In this document: one piece after another, positions 1-5,034 of the stretch
Layout: the number at the start of each line of letters is the position of its first letter
Position numbering within the stretch: the first letter of the stretch is position 1
Origin: Prevotellaceae bacterium
GTDB lineage: Bacteria > Bacteroidota > Bacteroidia > Bacteroidales > UBA932
DNA length: 5,034 nt
Assembly: GCA_031290755.1 (NCBI GenBank)
Contig: JAITMY010000178.1
Span: 1-5,034, forward strand
Reading direction: 5' to 3'
Translations under genes and position numbers: made by a program
The notes under the pieces: generated by a model
Databases searched by the model: none
Told to the model about the DNA's origin: nothing
What the model saw: the letters and a program-made list of their open reading frames with translations, nothing else

Positions 1-378
1 ACCCCCCCGCAAAGCCGCGGCGAAAACCAGCGCAGCGGCAGCCAAGGCGCCCCAGACGGCAGCCCCTCGCCCCACACGAAGGGCAGCAGCTACGGCGTAA
101 CGGGCGGCACGAGCCTCACCGGACGAATGCTCGACGGCACGCTCCCCGAGCCAGACTACCGCATTCAGCAGTCGGGGAGGGTAGTGGTGCGCATTAAGGT
201 GGACAGGGAGGGCACCGTCATAGAGGCCAAGGCGCAGCAGTCCGGCTCTACCGTGATGGACGCCACGCTGTACGAAGCCGCCGAGCGTGCCGCCCTCAAG
301 GCCAAGTTCAACAGCTCGCCCGACAGCCCCGTGAGCCAGTGGGGCACCATCACCTACGTCTTTCGGCTGGGGCAGTAG
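1..378 (+). CDS. Energy transducer TonB family protein, C-terminal part (5' end outside window)
   Basis: The frame is open from base 1 to the TAG at 376-378 and shows 125 residues of a longer protein, so the Met at 127 is probably internal and not the start. About the first 40 visible residues are a low-complexity Gly/Ser/Pro/Gln linker. They are followed by GRMLDGTLPEPDY and a compact alpha/beta domain containing SGRVVVRIKVDREGTV, LYEAAERAALKAKF and a final strand GTITYVFRL. This order matches the C-terminal domain of Bacteroidota TonB proteins. In that family the N-terminus is a membrane anchor working with ExbB/ExbD, and this periplasmic domain contacts the TonB box of outer-membrane receptors to deliver energy from the proton gradient. 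The anchor and any exbB/exbD genes would lie upstream of the window. The family assignment is fairly sure; the transport substrate cannot be inferred. Confidence 0.85.
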   Translation, partial: TPPQSRGENQRSGSQGAPDGSPSPHTKGSSYGVTGGTSLTGRMLDGTLPEPDYRIQQSGRVVVRIKVDREGTVIEAKAQQSGSTVMDATLYEAAERAALKAKFNSSPDSPVSQWGTITYVFRLGQ

Positions 379-389
379 CGCGGAGGGGG

Positions 390-418
390 GCTTATAAGCT
401 ATTAGTGTTTTACTTTTT
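390..418 (+). promoter_or_regulatory. Possible weak glmS promoter with adjacent 10-bp palindrome
   Basis: The 55-base gap before glmS turns AT-rich just ahead of the gene. It contains TACTTTTT at 411-418, one base off the Bacteroidota -7 form TAnnTTTG and 15 bases before the start codon. No TTTG stands at the expected distance upstream, so the match is incomplete. A perfect palindrome, GCTTATAAGC, occupies 390-399, about where the -33 element would lie. It could be an operator, but a 10-base palindrome also occurs by chance. glmS may instead be read through from the TonB gene, as no terminator is visible between them. Confidence 0.25.
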
Positions 419-433
419 AAGCAGAGAAATGCC

Positions 434-2278
434 ATGTGTGGAATAGTTGGCTACATTGGAAAAAGGAACGCATACCCCATCCTCATCAAGGGGTTGCAGC
501 GGCTGGAGTACCGCGGCTACGACAGCGCCGGCGTGGCGCTGGTGAGCGACAGCGGCGAGCTGAACGTATATAAAACCAAGGGCAAGGTGTCTGACCTTGA
601 GGAGTACGCCCAAAGCAAGGACACCTCCGGCACCGTGGGCATTGCCCACACCCGCTGGGCTACCCACGGCGAGCCGAACAACGTGAACGCCCACCCCCAC
701 TACTCGCAGTCGGAAAACCTGGCGCTGATACACCCCGGCATCATCGAAAACTACGTGGTGCTGAAGGAAACCCTCCAGCAGAAAGGCTACACGTTCCAGA
801 GCTGCACCGACACGGAGGTGCTCGTGCAGCTCATCGAGTACATCAAGGTGAGCAACAAGGTGGACTTGGCCAAGGCCGTGCAAATGGCGCTCAACGAAGT
901 CGTGGGCGCCTACGCCATCGCCGTGGTCGAAAAGAGCAACCCCGACCTCATTGTGGCCGCCCGCCGCAGCAGCCCCCTGGTGGTGGGCATCGGCGAGGAC
1001 GAGTACTTCCTTGCCTCCGACGCCACGCCCATTGCCGAGTACACCTCGCACGTGGTGTACGTGGACGACGAGGAGATTGCGCTGATACGCCGCAACCAGG
1101 ACGTGCGCTACTTCTCCATCGCCAACGTGGAGAAAACGCACGAGATCCACGAGCTGGAGATGAACCTCAGCCAGCTCGAAAAGGGCGGCTACCCCCACTT
1201 CATGCTCAAGGAGATATTCGACCAGCCGCGCACCCTGAGCGACTGCATGAGGGGGCGCATCAACGTAGGGGCCAACAGCGTGGCGCTGTCCGGCGTTATC
1301 GACCACCGGCAAAAGTTTATCAACGCCAAGCGCATCGTGATTTGCGCCTGCGGCACCTCGTGGCACGCGGGGCTGATAGGCCGCTACATGATTGAGGAGC
1401 TCTGCCGCATTCCGGTGGAGGTAGAGTACTCCTCGGAGTTCCGCTACCGCAAGCCCGTCATCAACCAGGGCGACATCGTGGTGGCCATATCGCAGTCCGG
1501 CGAAACCGCCGACACGCTGGCCGCCATCGAGCTGGCCAAGCAAAACGGCGCGTTCATCTACGGCATCTGCAACGTGGTAGGCTCCTCCATCCCCCGCATG
1601 ACCCACTCGGGCACCTACACCCACGTGGGGCCGGAAATCGGCGTGGCCTCCACCAAGGCCTTCACCGCGCAGGTTACGGTGCTCGCCCTGCTGGCGCTCA
1701 ACATCGCCCACGAGCGGAAAACCATCTCCGCCGCAGACTACACGATGCACATTCAGGAGCTGAGCCTCATCCCCGAAAAAGTAGCGCAGGCGCTCAAGCA
1801 CAACGAGCAGATAGAGCGCCTCTCCTCCATATTCACCTACGCCCACAACTTCATCTACTTAGGCCGCGGCTACAGCTACCCGCTGGCGCTCGAAGGGGCG
1901 CTCAAGCTCAAGGAGATTTCGTACATCCACGCCGAGGGCTACCCCGCCGCCGAAATGAAGCACGGCCCCATTGCCCTTATCGACAGGGAAATGCCCGTGG
2001 TGGCCATTGCCCCCAAGCGGGGCACCTACGAAAAGGTTATCAGCAACATGCAGGAGGTGAAGGCGCGGAAGGGGAAAATCATCGCCATCACCACCGAGGG
2101 AGACGAAATGGTGAAGAGAATAGCCGACTACTGCATCCCTATCCCCGACACGCCGGAGTGCTTCGTGCCGCTGGTGGGCGCCATACCCCTACAGCTGCTG
2201 GCCTACCACATCGCCGTCAACAAGGGCTGCAACGTTGACCAGCCCCGCAACCTCGCCAAGTCCGTTACCGTGGAGTAG
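434..2278 (+). CDS. glmS: Glutamine--fructose-6-phosphate aminotransferase (isomerizing), GlmS
   Basis: GlmS converts fructose 6-phosphate and glutamine to glucosamine 6-phosphate and glutamate in the cytoplasm, the entry to UDP-GlcNAc, peptidoglycan and LPS synthesis. The 614-residue length is normal (E. coli 609). The start is fixed because Met must be removed to expose Cys2 (MCGIVGYIG), the N-terminal nucleophile; an ATG at 429 is out of frame. The glutaminase domain spans about residues 2-220, with HTRWATHG at 72-79 and Asp126 of CTDTEV. Two SIS sugar-isomerase domains follow: CGTSW at 306-310, SQSGETADT at 353-361 and STKAFTAQ at 406-413 in the first, and LEGALKLKEISYIHAE at 485-501 in the second, with Glu494 and His510. 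The C-terminus DQPRNLAKSVTVE holds the Schiff-base lysine, Lys609. One oddity: residue 101 is Pro where the family has the oxyanion-hole Asn (HNG becomes HPG). No ribozyme or riboswitch is visible in the short leader. Confidence 0.98.
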   Translation: MCGIVGYIGKRNAYPILIKGLQRLEYRGYDSAGVALVSDSGELNVYKTKGKVSDLEEYAQSKDTSGTVGIAHTRWATHGEPNNVNAHPHYSQSENLALIHPGIIENYVVLKETLQQKGYTFQSCTDTEVLVQLIEYIKVSNKVDLAKAVQMALNEVVGAYAIAVVEKSNPDLIVAARRSSPLVVGIGEDEYFLASDATPIAEYTSHVVYVDDEEIALIRRNQDVRYFSIANVEKTHEIHELEMNLSQLEKGGYPHFMLKEIFDQPRTLSDCMRGRINVGANSVALSGVIDHRQKFINAKRIVICACGTSWHAGLIGRYMIEELCRIPVEVEYSSEFRYRKPVINQGDIVVAISQSGETADTLAAIELAKQNGAFIYGICNVVGSSIPRMTHSGTYTHVGPEIGVASTKAFTAQVTVLALLALNIAHERKTISAADYTMHIQELSLIPEKVAQALKHNEQIERLSSIFTYAHNFIYLGRGYSYPLALEGALKLKEISYIHAEGYPAAEMKHGPIALIDREMPVVAIAPKRGTYEKVISNMQEVKARKGKIIAITTEGDEMVKRIADYCIPIPDTPECFVPLVGAIPLQLLAYHIAVNKGCNVDQPRNLAKSVTVE

Positions 2279-2286
2279 CGCAGGGC

Positions 2287-2322
2287 AAAAAGCAAAAGCA
2301 CCCCACGGAGCGTGAGGTGCTT
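2287..2322 (-). terminator. Rho-independent terminator of the tRNA-Leu gene
   Basis: Read on the minus strand, this begins two bases after the tRNA 3' end. Seven pairs (AAGCACC with GGTGCTT, 2296-2302 against 2316-2322) enclose one mismatch and four more pairs (2304-2307 against 2311-2314) around a 3-base loop. On the minus strand the stem runs into TTTT, GC, then TTTTT (2297 down to 2287), the expected U-tract. On the plus strand the hairpin is followed by AGTACCC and has no U-tract, so it should stop tRNA transcripts before they enter glmS antisense more than it stops glmS transcripts. Confidence 0.75.
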
Positions 2323-2324
2323 AG

Positions 2325-2408
2325 TACCCAGGGCCGGTTTCGAACCGGCACGGTATTGCTACCACTGGTGTTTGAGACCAGCGCGTCTACCGATTCCGCC
2401 ACCTGGGC
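2325..2408 (-). tRNA. tRNA-Leu (anticodon CAA)
   Basis: The reverse complement folds into a complete class II tRNA of 84 bases. The acceptor stem is GCCCAGG against CCTGGGT with a G-U first pair, followed by discriminator A. The D-arm contains GGTAGAC. The anticodon stem CTGGT/ACCAG closes the loop CTCAAAC, giving anticodon CAA, which reads codon UUG. A long variable arm (GGTA/TACC around GCAA) marks the leucine type. The T-arm is GCCGG, TTCGAAA, CCGGC. The genome does not encode CCA: the bases after the discriminator are CTA, so the tail must be added by a nucleotidyltransferase. The gene is convergent with glmS and divergent from proC, with its own promoter and terminator. Confidence 0.97.
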
Positions 2409-2417
2409 ATTGCGGCG

Positions 2418-2448
2418 TGAAGGTAGTCAGTTTCTTTGAATGTGCAAA
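2418..2448 (-). promoter_or_regulatory. Promoter of the tRNA-Leu gene
   Basis: On the minus strand, TTTG (2448-2445) is followed after 19 bases by TACCTTCA (2425-2418), a partial match to TAnnTTTG, nine bases before the mature tRNA 5' end. Initiation a few bases beyond would leave a short 5' leader for RNase P. The spacing is right for a Bacteroidota housekeeping promoter; the -7 element is imperfect at its last two bases. Confidence 0.5.
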
Positions 2449-2467
2449 ATTTTGGGTAATATTTTTG
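2435..2467 (+). promoter_or_regulatory. Promoter of the proC-proB operon
   Basis: TTTG at 2435-2438, a 21-base spacer, then TATTTTTG at 2460-2467 match both halves of the Bacteroidota housekeeping promoter exactly. The start codon at 2484 lies 16 bases beyond the -7 element, so the mRNA leader should be only about 10-15 bases. The region interleaves with the divergent tRNA promoter: each promoter's -33 box sits in the other's spacer. Confidence 0.7.
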
Positions 2468-2483
2468 TAAAATTTATTCGCAT

Positions 2484-3257
2484 ATGAAAATAGCTATCAT
2501 TGGGGCGGGCAACATGGGCGGCGCCATTGCCAGCGGGCTGCTACAGGCCAAGGCCGTGGCGCCGGCAGACCTGTACGTGGCCGACCCGCACGAGGCGTCG
2601 CTGCGCCCCCTCGCGGCGCTGGGCGCCCGCACCTCCGTGCGCAACGCCGAGGCCGTGGCGGAGGCCGACGTGGCCATTGTGGCCGTCAAGCCGTGGCTGC
2701 TGCGCGAGGTGCTGCACAAGCTGCGCCCCGCGCTGCCGCCGCAGGCTATGGTGGTGTCTGTGGCCGCGGGGGTGTCGCTCGACGCGCTGCGGGAGGAGCT
2801 GCCCGCCCCGCCCGTGTTCCGGGTCATCCCCAACACGGCCATCGCCGCCGGCCAGAGCATGACCTTCATCACGTCCGACGGGGCCAGCCCCGAGCAGGAG
2901 CAGGCGGTGCTGTCGCTCTTCGCCCGCTTGGGAAAGGCCATGCTCATCGCCGAGAAGCAAATGGCGGCGGCCACCGCCCTGTCCAGCTGCGGCATCGCCT
3001 ACGCCCTGCGCTACATCAGCGCCAACATGCGGGCGGGCGTGGAGCTGGGCATCGCGCCCGACGTGGCCAAGGCCATCATGCTGCAAACGCTGCAAGGCGC
3101 CGTGAGCCTCTTAGCCCTGACGGGCGAGCACCCCGAGCGGGAAATAGACCGCATCACCACCCCCGGCGGCATCACCATCAGGGGCATCAACCAGCTGGAG
3201 CACGGCGGGTTCACGAGCGCCGTGGTGAGCGCCGTCAAAGCCTCCTACGCCAATTAA
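2484..3257 (+). CDS. proC: Pyrroline-5-carboxylate reductase, ProC
   Basis: ProC reduces 1-pyrroline-5-carboxylate to L-proline with NAD(P)H, the last step of proline synthesis from glutamate, in the cytoplasm. The 257-residue protein has the family's usual length. The N-terminal Rossmann fold opens at residue 1 with MKIAIIGAGNMGGAIASGL (dinucleotide motif GAGNMG at 7-12), continues to VAVKP at 66-70 and to RVIPNT at 113-118. The C-terminal all-helical dimerisation domain begins near 160 with TALSSCGIAYALRYISA, where many homologues have SGSGPAY. The signature TTPGGITIRGINQLEHGGF lies at 225-243, where the family shows T-P-G-G-T-T. The ATG at 2484 is chosen because the first strand of the Rossmann fold starts immediately and a promoter ends just upstream. 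No Shine-Dalgarno is visible, as is common in this phylum. It is followed after 11 bases by proB on the same strand, so the two are almost certainly co-transcribed. Confidence 0.96.
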   Translation: MKIAIIGAGNMGGAIASGLLQAKAVAPADLYVADPHEASLRPLAALGARTSVRNAEAVAEADVAIVAVKPWLLREVLHKLRPALPPQAMVVSVAAGVSLDALREELPAPPVFRVIPNTAIAAGQSMTFITSDGASPEQEQAVLSLFARLGKAMLIAEKQMAAATALSSCGIAYALRYISANMRAGVELGIAPDVAKAIMLQTLQGAVSLLALTGEHPEREIDRITTPGGITIRGINQLEHGGFTSAVVSAVKASYAN

Positions 3258-3268
3258 CGACCATTAAC

Positions 3269-4339
3269 ATGCGCATCGCCATCAAAGTAGGCAGCAACGT
3301 GCTCACCCGCAAAGACGGCACCCTCGACGCCGAGCAGCTGGCCAGCTTAGCCGGCCAGCTGGCCGCGCTGCGCCGGCAGGGGGTCGAGGTGGTGCTGGTG
3401 TCGTCGGGGGCGGTGGCCGCGGGGCGCACCGCGCTCACGCCGCAGAAGAAGCTGGACCCGGTGCGCGCCCGCCAGCTCTTCTCCGCCGTGGGGCAGGTGA
3501 GGCTCATCAACCGCTACAGCGAGCTGCTGGCCGGCTACGGCCTGCTCTGCGGGCAGGTGCTCGCCACCAAGGAGAACTTCCGCTCGCGCCGCCACTACCT
3601 CACCATGCAGGAGTGCATTGCCACCATGCTGGCCAACGGCGTCATCCCCATCGTCAACGAGAACGACACCGTGTCCGTTACCGAGCTGATGTTTACCGAC
3701 AACGACGAGCTGGCCGGCCTCATCAGCGAGATGATGAGCGTCGAGGCGCTCATCATCCTCAGCAACGTGGACGGCATCTTCACGGGGCTGCCGGGCGCCC
3801 CGGGCGCGGCGCTGCTGCGCGACGTCGCCGCCGGCCAAAGCCTGGGGCAGCACATCGCCGCGCAGAAGTCCGAGTTCGGGCGGGGGGGTATGCTCACCAA
3901 GGCCAGCATCGCGGGCAAGGTGGCCGCCGCCGGCATCGCCGTGTATATTGCCAACGGGCGGCGCCCCGGCATCCTCACCGGCTTGGCGCTGGGCGGCGGC
4001 GAAGCCCAGCCCCCCTGCACCCGCTTTGCGCCCAGCCCCAAGGCCACGTCGAGCGTCAAGCGCTGGGTGGCCAACTCCGAGGCCTTTGCCAAAGGCGCCA
4101 TCGTGGTCAACAGCGGCGCCAGGGAGGTGCTGCTGCAAAAGGCGGCGAGCCTGCTGCCCGTGGGCGTGGTGCGCATTGAGGGCGACTTTGAGAAGGACGA
4201 CGTGGTGAAAATCTGCGACGAGCAGGGCGCCACGCTGGGCGTTGGCCGCGTAACCCGCAGCAGCAGCCGGGCGCGGCAGGTGGCCGGCAGGCAGGGCGAA
4301 AAGGCGCTGGTGCACTACGACTACCTGTTTCTGCTGTAG
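3269..4339 (+). CDS. proB: Glutamate 5-kinase, ProB
   Basis: ProB phosphorylates glutamate with ATP to glutamyl-5-phosphate, the first and usually feedback-controlled step of proline synthesis. The 356 residues comprise an amino-acid-kinase domain (about 1-255) and a C-terminal PUA-like domain (about 265-350). In the kinase domain I see the phosphate-binding start IKVGSNVLT (5-13), VLVSSGAVAAG (42-52), VNENDTVSVTE (129-139), the DND at 144-146, ILSNVDGIF (163-171) and FGRGGMLTKASIAGKVA (203-219), where many homologues have GTGGM. The tail contains GAIVVNSGAREVLL, SLLPVGVVRIEGDFEKDDVV and GVGRV, as in PUA-bearing glutamate kinases. The frame is open far upstream through proC, but the family's N-terminus begins at this ATG, 11 bases after proC's stop, so the upstream extension is not real. 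It is probably translated from the proC-proB mRNA. proA (glutamyl-phosphate reductase), often adjacent, is absent from the window. Confidence 0.95.
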   Translation: MRIAIKVGSNVLTRKDGTLDAEQLASLAGQLAALRRQGVEVVLVSSGAVAAGRTALTPQKKLDPVRARQLFSAVGQVRLINRYSELLAGYGLLCGQVLATKENFRSRRHYLTMQECIATMLANGVIPIVNENDTVSVTELMFTDNDELAGLISEMMSVEALIILSNVDGIFTGLPGAPGAALLRDVAAGQSLGQHIAAQKSEFGRGGMLTKASIAGKVAAAGIAVYIANGRRPGILTGLALGGGEAQPPCTRFAPSPKATSSVKRWVANSEAFAKGAIVVNSGAREVLLQKAASLLPVGVVRIEGDFEKDDVVKICDEQGATLGVGRVTRSSSRARQVAGRQGEKALVHYDYLFLL

Positions 4340-4349
4340 CGGCAGGATA

Positions 4350-4380
4350 TTTGCAAGCTCAAAAACTTTTGCTACCTTTG
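4350..4380 (+). promoter_or_regulatory. Consensus Bacteroidota promoter for the downstream small gene
   Basis: TTTG at 4350-4353, a 19-base spacer and TACCTTTG at 4373-4380 are exact matches to the -33 and -7 elements. Initiation should fall a few bases on, giving an A/C-rich leader of roughly 20-25 bases before the ATG at 4408. The promoter begins 11 bases after the proB stop, so the following gene has its own transcript. Its position also rules out any translation start upstream of about 4385 for mRNA made from it. Confidence 0.75.
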
Positions 4381-4407
4381 CCCCCCACAAACAACCTCAA
4401 AAACGCT

Positions 4408-4914
4408 ATGGAAACACTAAAAGAACAGCAGGAGTTGCCCCTGAAGCTGGCCTACGCCGAGGCAACGCGCTACATGAACAACGCCGAGGAGACGCTGAAA
4501 AAATCCGTCAAGGAGGATAAGTACTACCGCGACGACAAGTACGTGCGCGTGGCCTGCGGAACCGCCTACCTCGGCGTGCTGAAGGCGCTCGACGGATGCT
4601 TTGAGTTCAAGGGCATCCCGCGGCCACCAAAGAAAAAGCGGGCGTCGATAGAGTACTACAAGTCCAACCTCGCCCAGCTGGACGGGAAGATGCTCACCCA
4701 GCTCAACGATGTGTACCAGGTGCTGCACCTTAACGGTTGCTACGAGGGCGTGCGCAATGTCGCCATTATCAGGTCGGGCTTTGACTCGGCCTACGGCATC
4801 ATCGCCCGCATCAAGCCCGCCCACGAGCTGACGCCCGACGAGGTAAAAACCCTCAGGGCGCAGAAAATACCCGCGTGGCTGCGCCCCCTGTCCTCGCTGT
4901 TCGCGCTGCTTTAG
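4408..4914 (+). CDS. Hypothetical protein, predicted mostly helical, possibly DUF5618-like
   Basis: This gene encodes 168 residues of unknown function. The ATG at 4408 is preferred over an in-frame TTG at 4351 because a consensus promoter covers 4350-4380 and the leader before 4408 is A-rich. There is no signal peptide or obvious membrane segment, so a cytoplasmic location is likely. The sequence suggests an all-helical core: residues 12-35 (LKLAYAEATRYMNNAEETLK), 42-64 (DDKYVRVACGTAYLGVLKAL), 79-105 and 111-135. A basic loop PRPPKKKR sits at 71-78. The layout resembles small Bacteroidota proteins that I recall as DUF5618, and more loosely HEPN-type four-helix domains, but the R-x4-6-H RNase motif of HEPN nucleases is absent. 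The last 30 residues look like a separate, less conserved tail ending in WLRPLSSLFALL. Codon use and GC match the neighbours. Its own promoter and unrelated type argue against a role in proline synthesis. The gene is real with good confidence; the family name is a recollection. Confidence 0.85.
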   Translation: METLKEQQELPLKLAYAEATRYMNNAEETLKKSVKEDKYYRDDKYVRVACGTAYLGVLKALDGCFEFKGIPRPPKKKRASIEYYKSNLAQLDGKMLTQLNDVYQVLHLNGCYEGVRNVAIIRSGFDSAYGIIARIKPAHELTPDEVKTLRAQKIPAWLRPLSSLFALL

Positions 4915-4915
4915 C

Positions 4916-5002
4916 CCAGCGGCTTGGGCACGCGCCTACTTTGACCAGCCCAGCGGAGGGTACGTTGTGGTGAGCCGGCAGCGCATGGAGCAGGGACAAT
5001 AG
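4916..5002 (+). pseudogene. Possible 3' remnant of a protein-coding gene
   Basis: The frame ending at the TAG at 5000-5002 reads AYFDQPSGGYVVVSRQRMEQ and two more residues. The aromatic, Gly-Gly turn and Val-rich strand look like a real protein end more than random translation. No start codon with a plausible leader precedes it, and upstream the frame runs out of phase into the preceding gene. It may be the tail of a gene truncated by a deletion or insertion. I do not recognise the family. The alternative is that it is intergenic sequence open by chance in GC-rich DNA. Confidence 0.25.
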
Positions 5003-5013
5003 CATTTTTTTCC

Positions 5014-5032
5014 TCGCCGGAGGCTCCGGCGA
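5014..5032. repeat. Strong GC-rich inverted repeat (hairpin) at the window edge
   Basis: TCGCCGGA and TCCGGCGA form a perfect 8-pair stem around the 3-base loop GGC. A run of seven T (5005-5011) lies just to its left. With T on the left, the run reads as A after the hairpin on the minus strand, so this is not a minus-strand terminator. A plus-strand terminator would need T bases beyond 5034, which cannot be seen. It could also be the edge of an intergenic repeat. Confidence 0.5.
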
Positions 5033-5034
5033 CA

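Noticed and set aside
379..433. glmS ribozyme or riboswitch in the glmS leader
   Set aside because: The gap is only 55 bases with no pseudoknot-like pairing. The glmS ribozyme is known mainly from Gram-positive bacteria and is far longer.
410..1846. 478-codon open frame on the minus strand across glmS
   Set aside because: It lies opposite a certain gene and its composition is dominated by His, Val, Gly, Ala and Leu, the usual antisense image of GC-rich codons. No family motifs are seen.
2693..3268. Open frame upstream of and in phase with proB, suggesting a longer proB or a fusion
   Set aside because: Its translation within proC is Ala/Arg/Gly/His-rich and domain-free. Glutamate kinase begins at the Met encoded at 3269.
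3347..4390. 347-codon minus-strand open frame over proB
   Set aside because: It is antisense to a recognised gene, His/Gly/Ala-rich and without motifs; it is a by-product of high GC.
4408..4914. Toxin-antitoxin or HEPN nuclease assignment for the small gene
   Set aside because: No R-x4-6-H motif is present and no partner gene is seen in the window; only a loose fold resemblance remains.
4915..4930. GCCCAG/TTGGGC hairpin as a terminator after the hypothetical gene
   Set aside because: The stem is six pairs including one G-U and is followed by ACGCGCC with no T-tract.

Overview
The window looks like ordinary chromosome from a GC-rich member of the Bacteroidota, probably Bacteroidales. Three observations support this. 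Two upstream regions carry exact matches to the Bacteroidota promoter form (TTTG, a 19-21 base spacer, then TAnnTTTG). No convincing Shine-Dalgarno sequences precede the genes. The first gene ends in the Gly/Ser linker plus TonB C-terminal domain typical of that phylum. The genus cannot be fixed from this sequence.

Layout, left to right. (1) Positions 1-378 hold the 3' end of a TonB-family energy transducer gene, cut by the window edge. (2) Positions 434-2278 hold a full-length glmS, the first committed step of amino-sugar and cell-wall precursor synthesis. (3) Convergent to it on the minus strand is a tRNA-Leu with anticodon CAA (2325-2408). A hairpin plus T-tract terminator lies in the gap between tRNA and glmS. 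(4) An AT-rich gap of about 75 bases (2409-2483) carries two interleaved divergent promoters, one for the tRNA and one for proC. (5) proC (2484-3257) and proB (3269-4339) form a tight two-gene proline operon: proB makes glutamyl-5-phosphate and proC performs the last reductive step. The middle enzyme, proA, is not in the window. (6) A near-perfect promoter (4350-4380) drives a separate small gene (4408-4914) for a helical protein of unknown function, perhaps of the DUF5618 type. (7) The last 120 bases hold what may be a 3' gene remnant (to 5002) and a strong GC-rich hairpin (5014-5032) at the edge.

No mobile element, CRISPR array, defence island or clearly new system is visible. The most striking single observation is in GlmS. 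The otherwise invariant Asn of the HNG motif, part of the oxyanion hole of the glutaminase site, reads as Pro (HPG, residue 101), while every other catalytic residue I checked is present. This is either a sequence error or a real change that should affect glutamine use.
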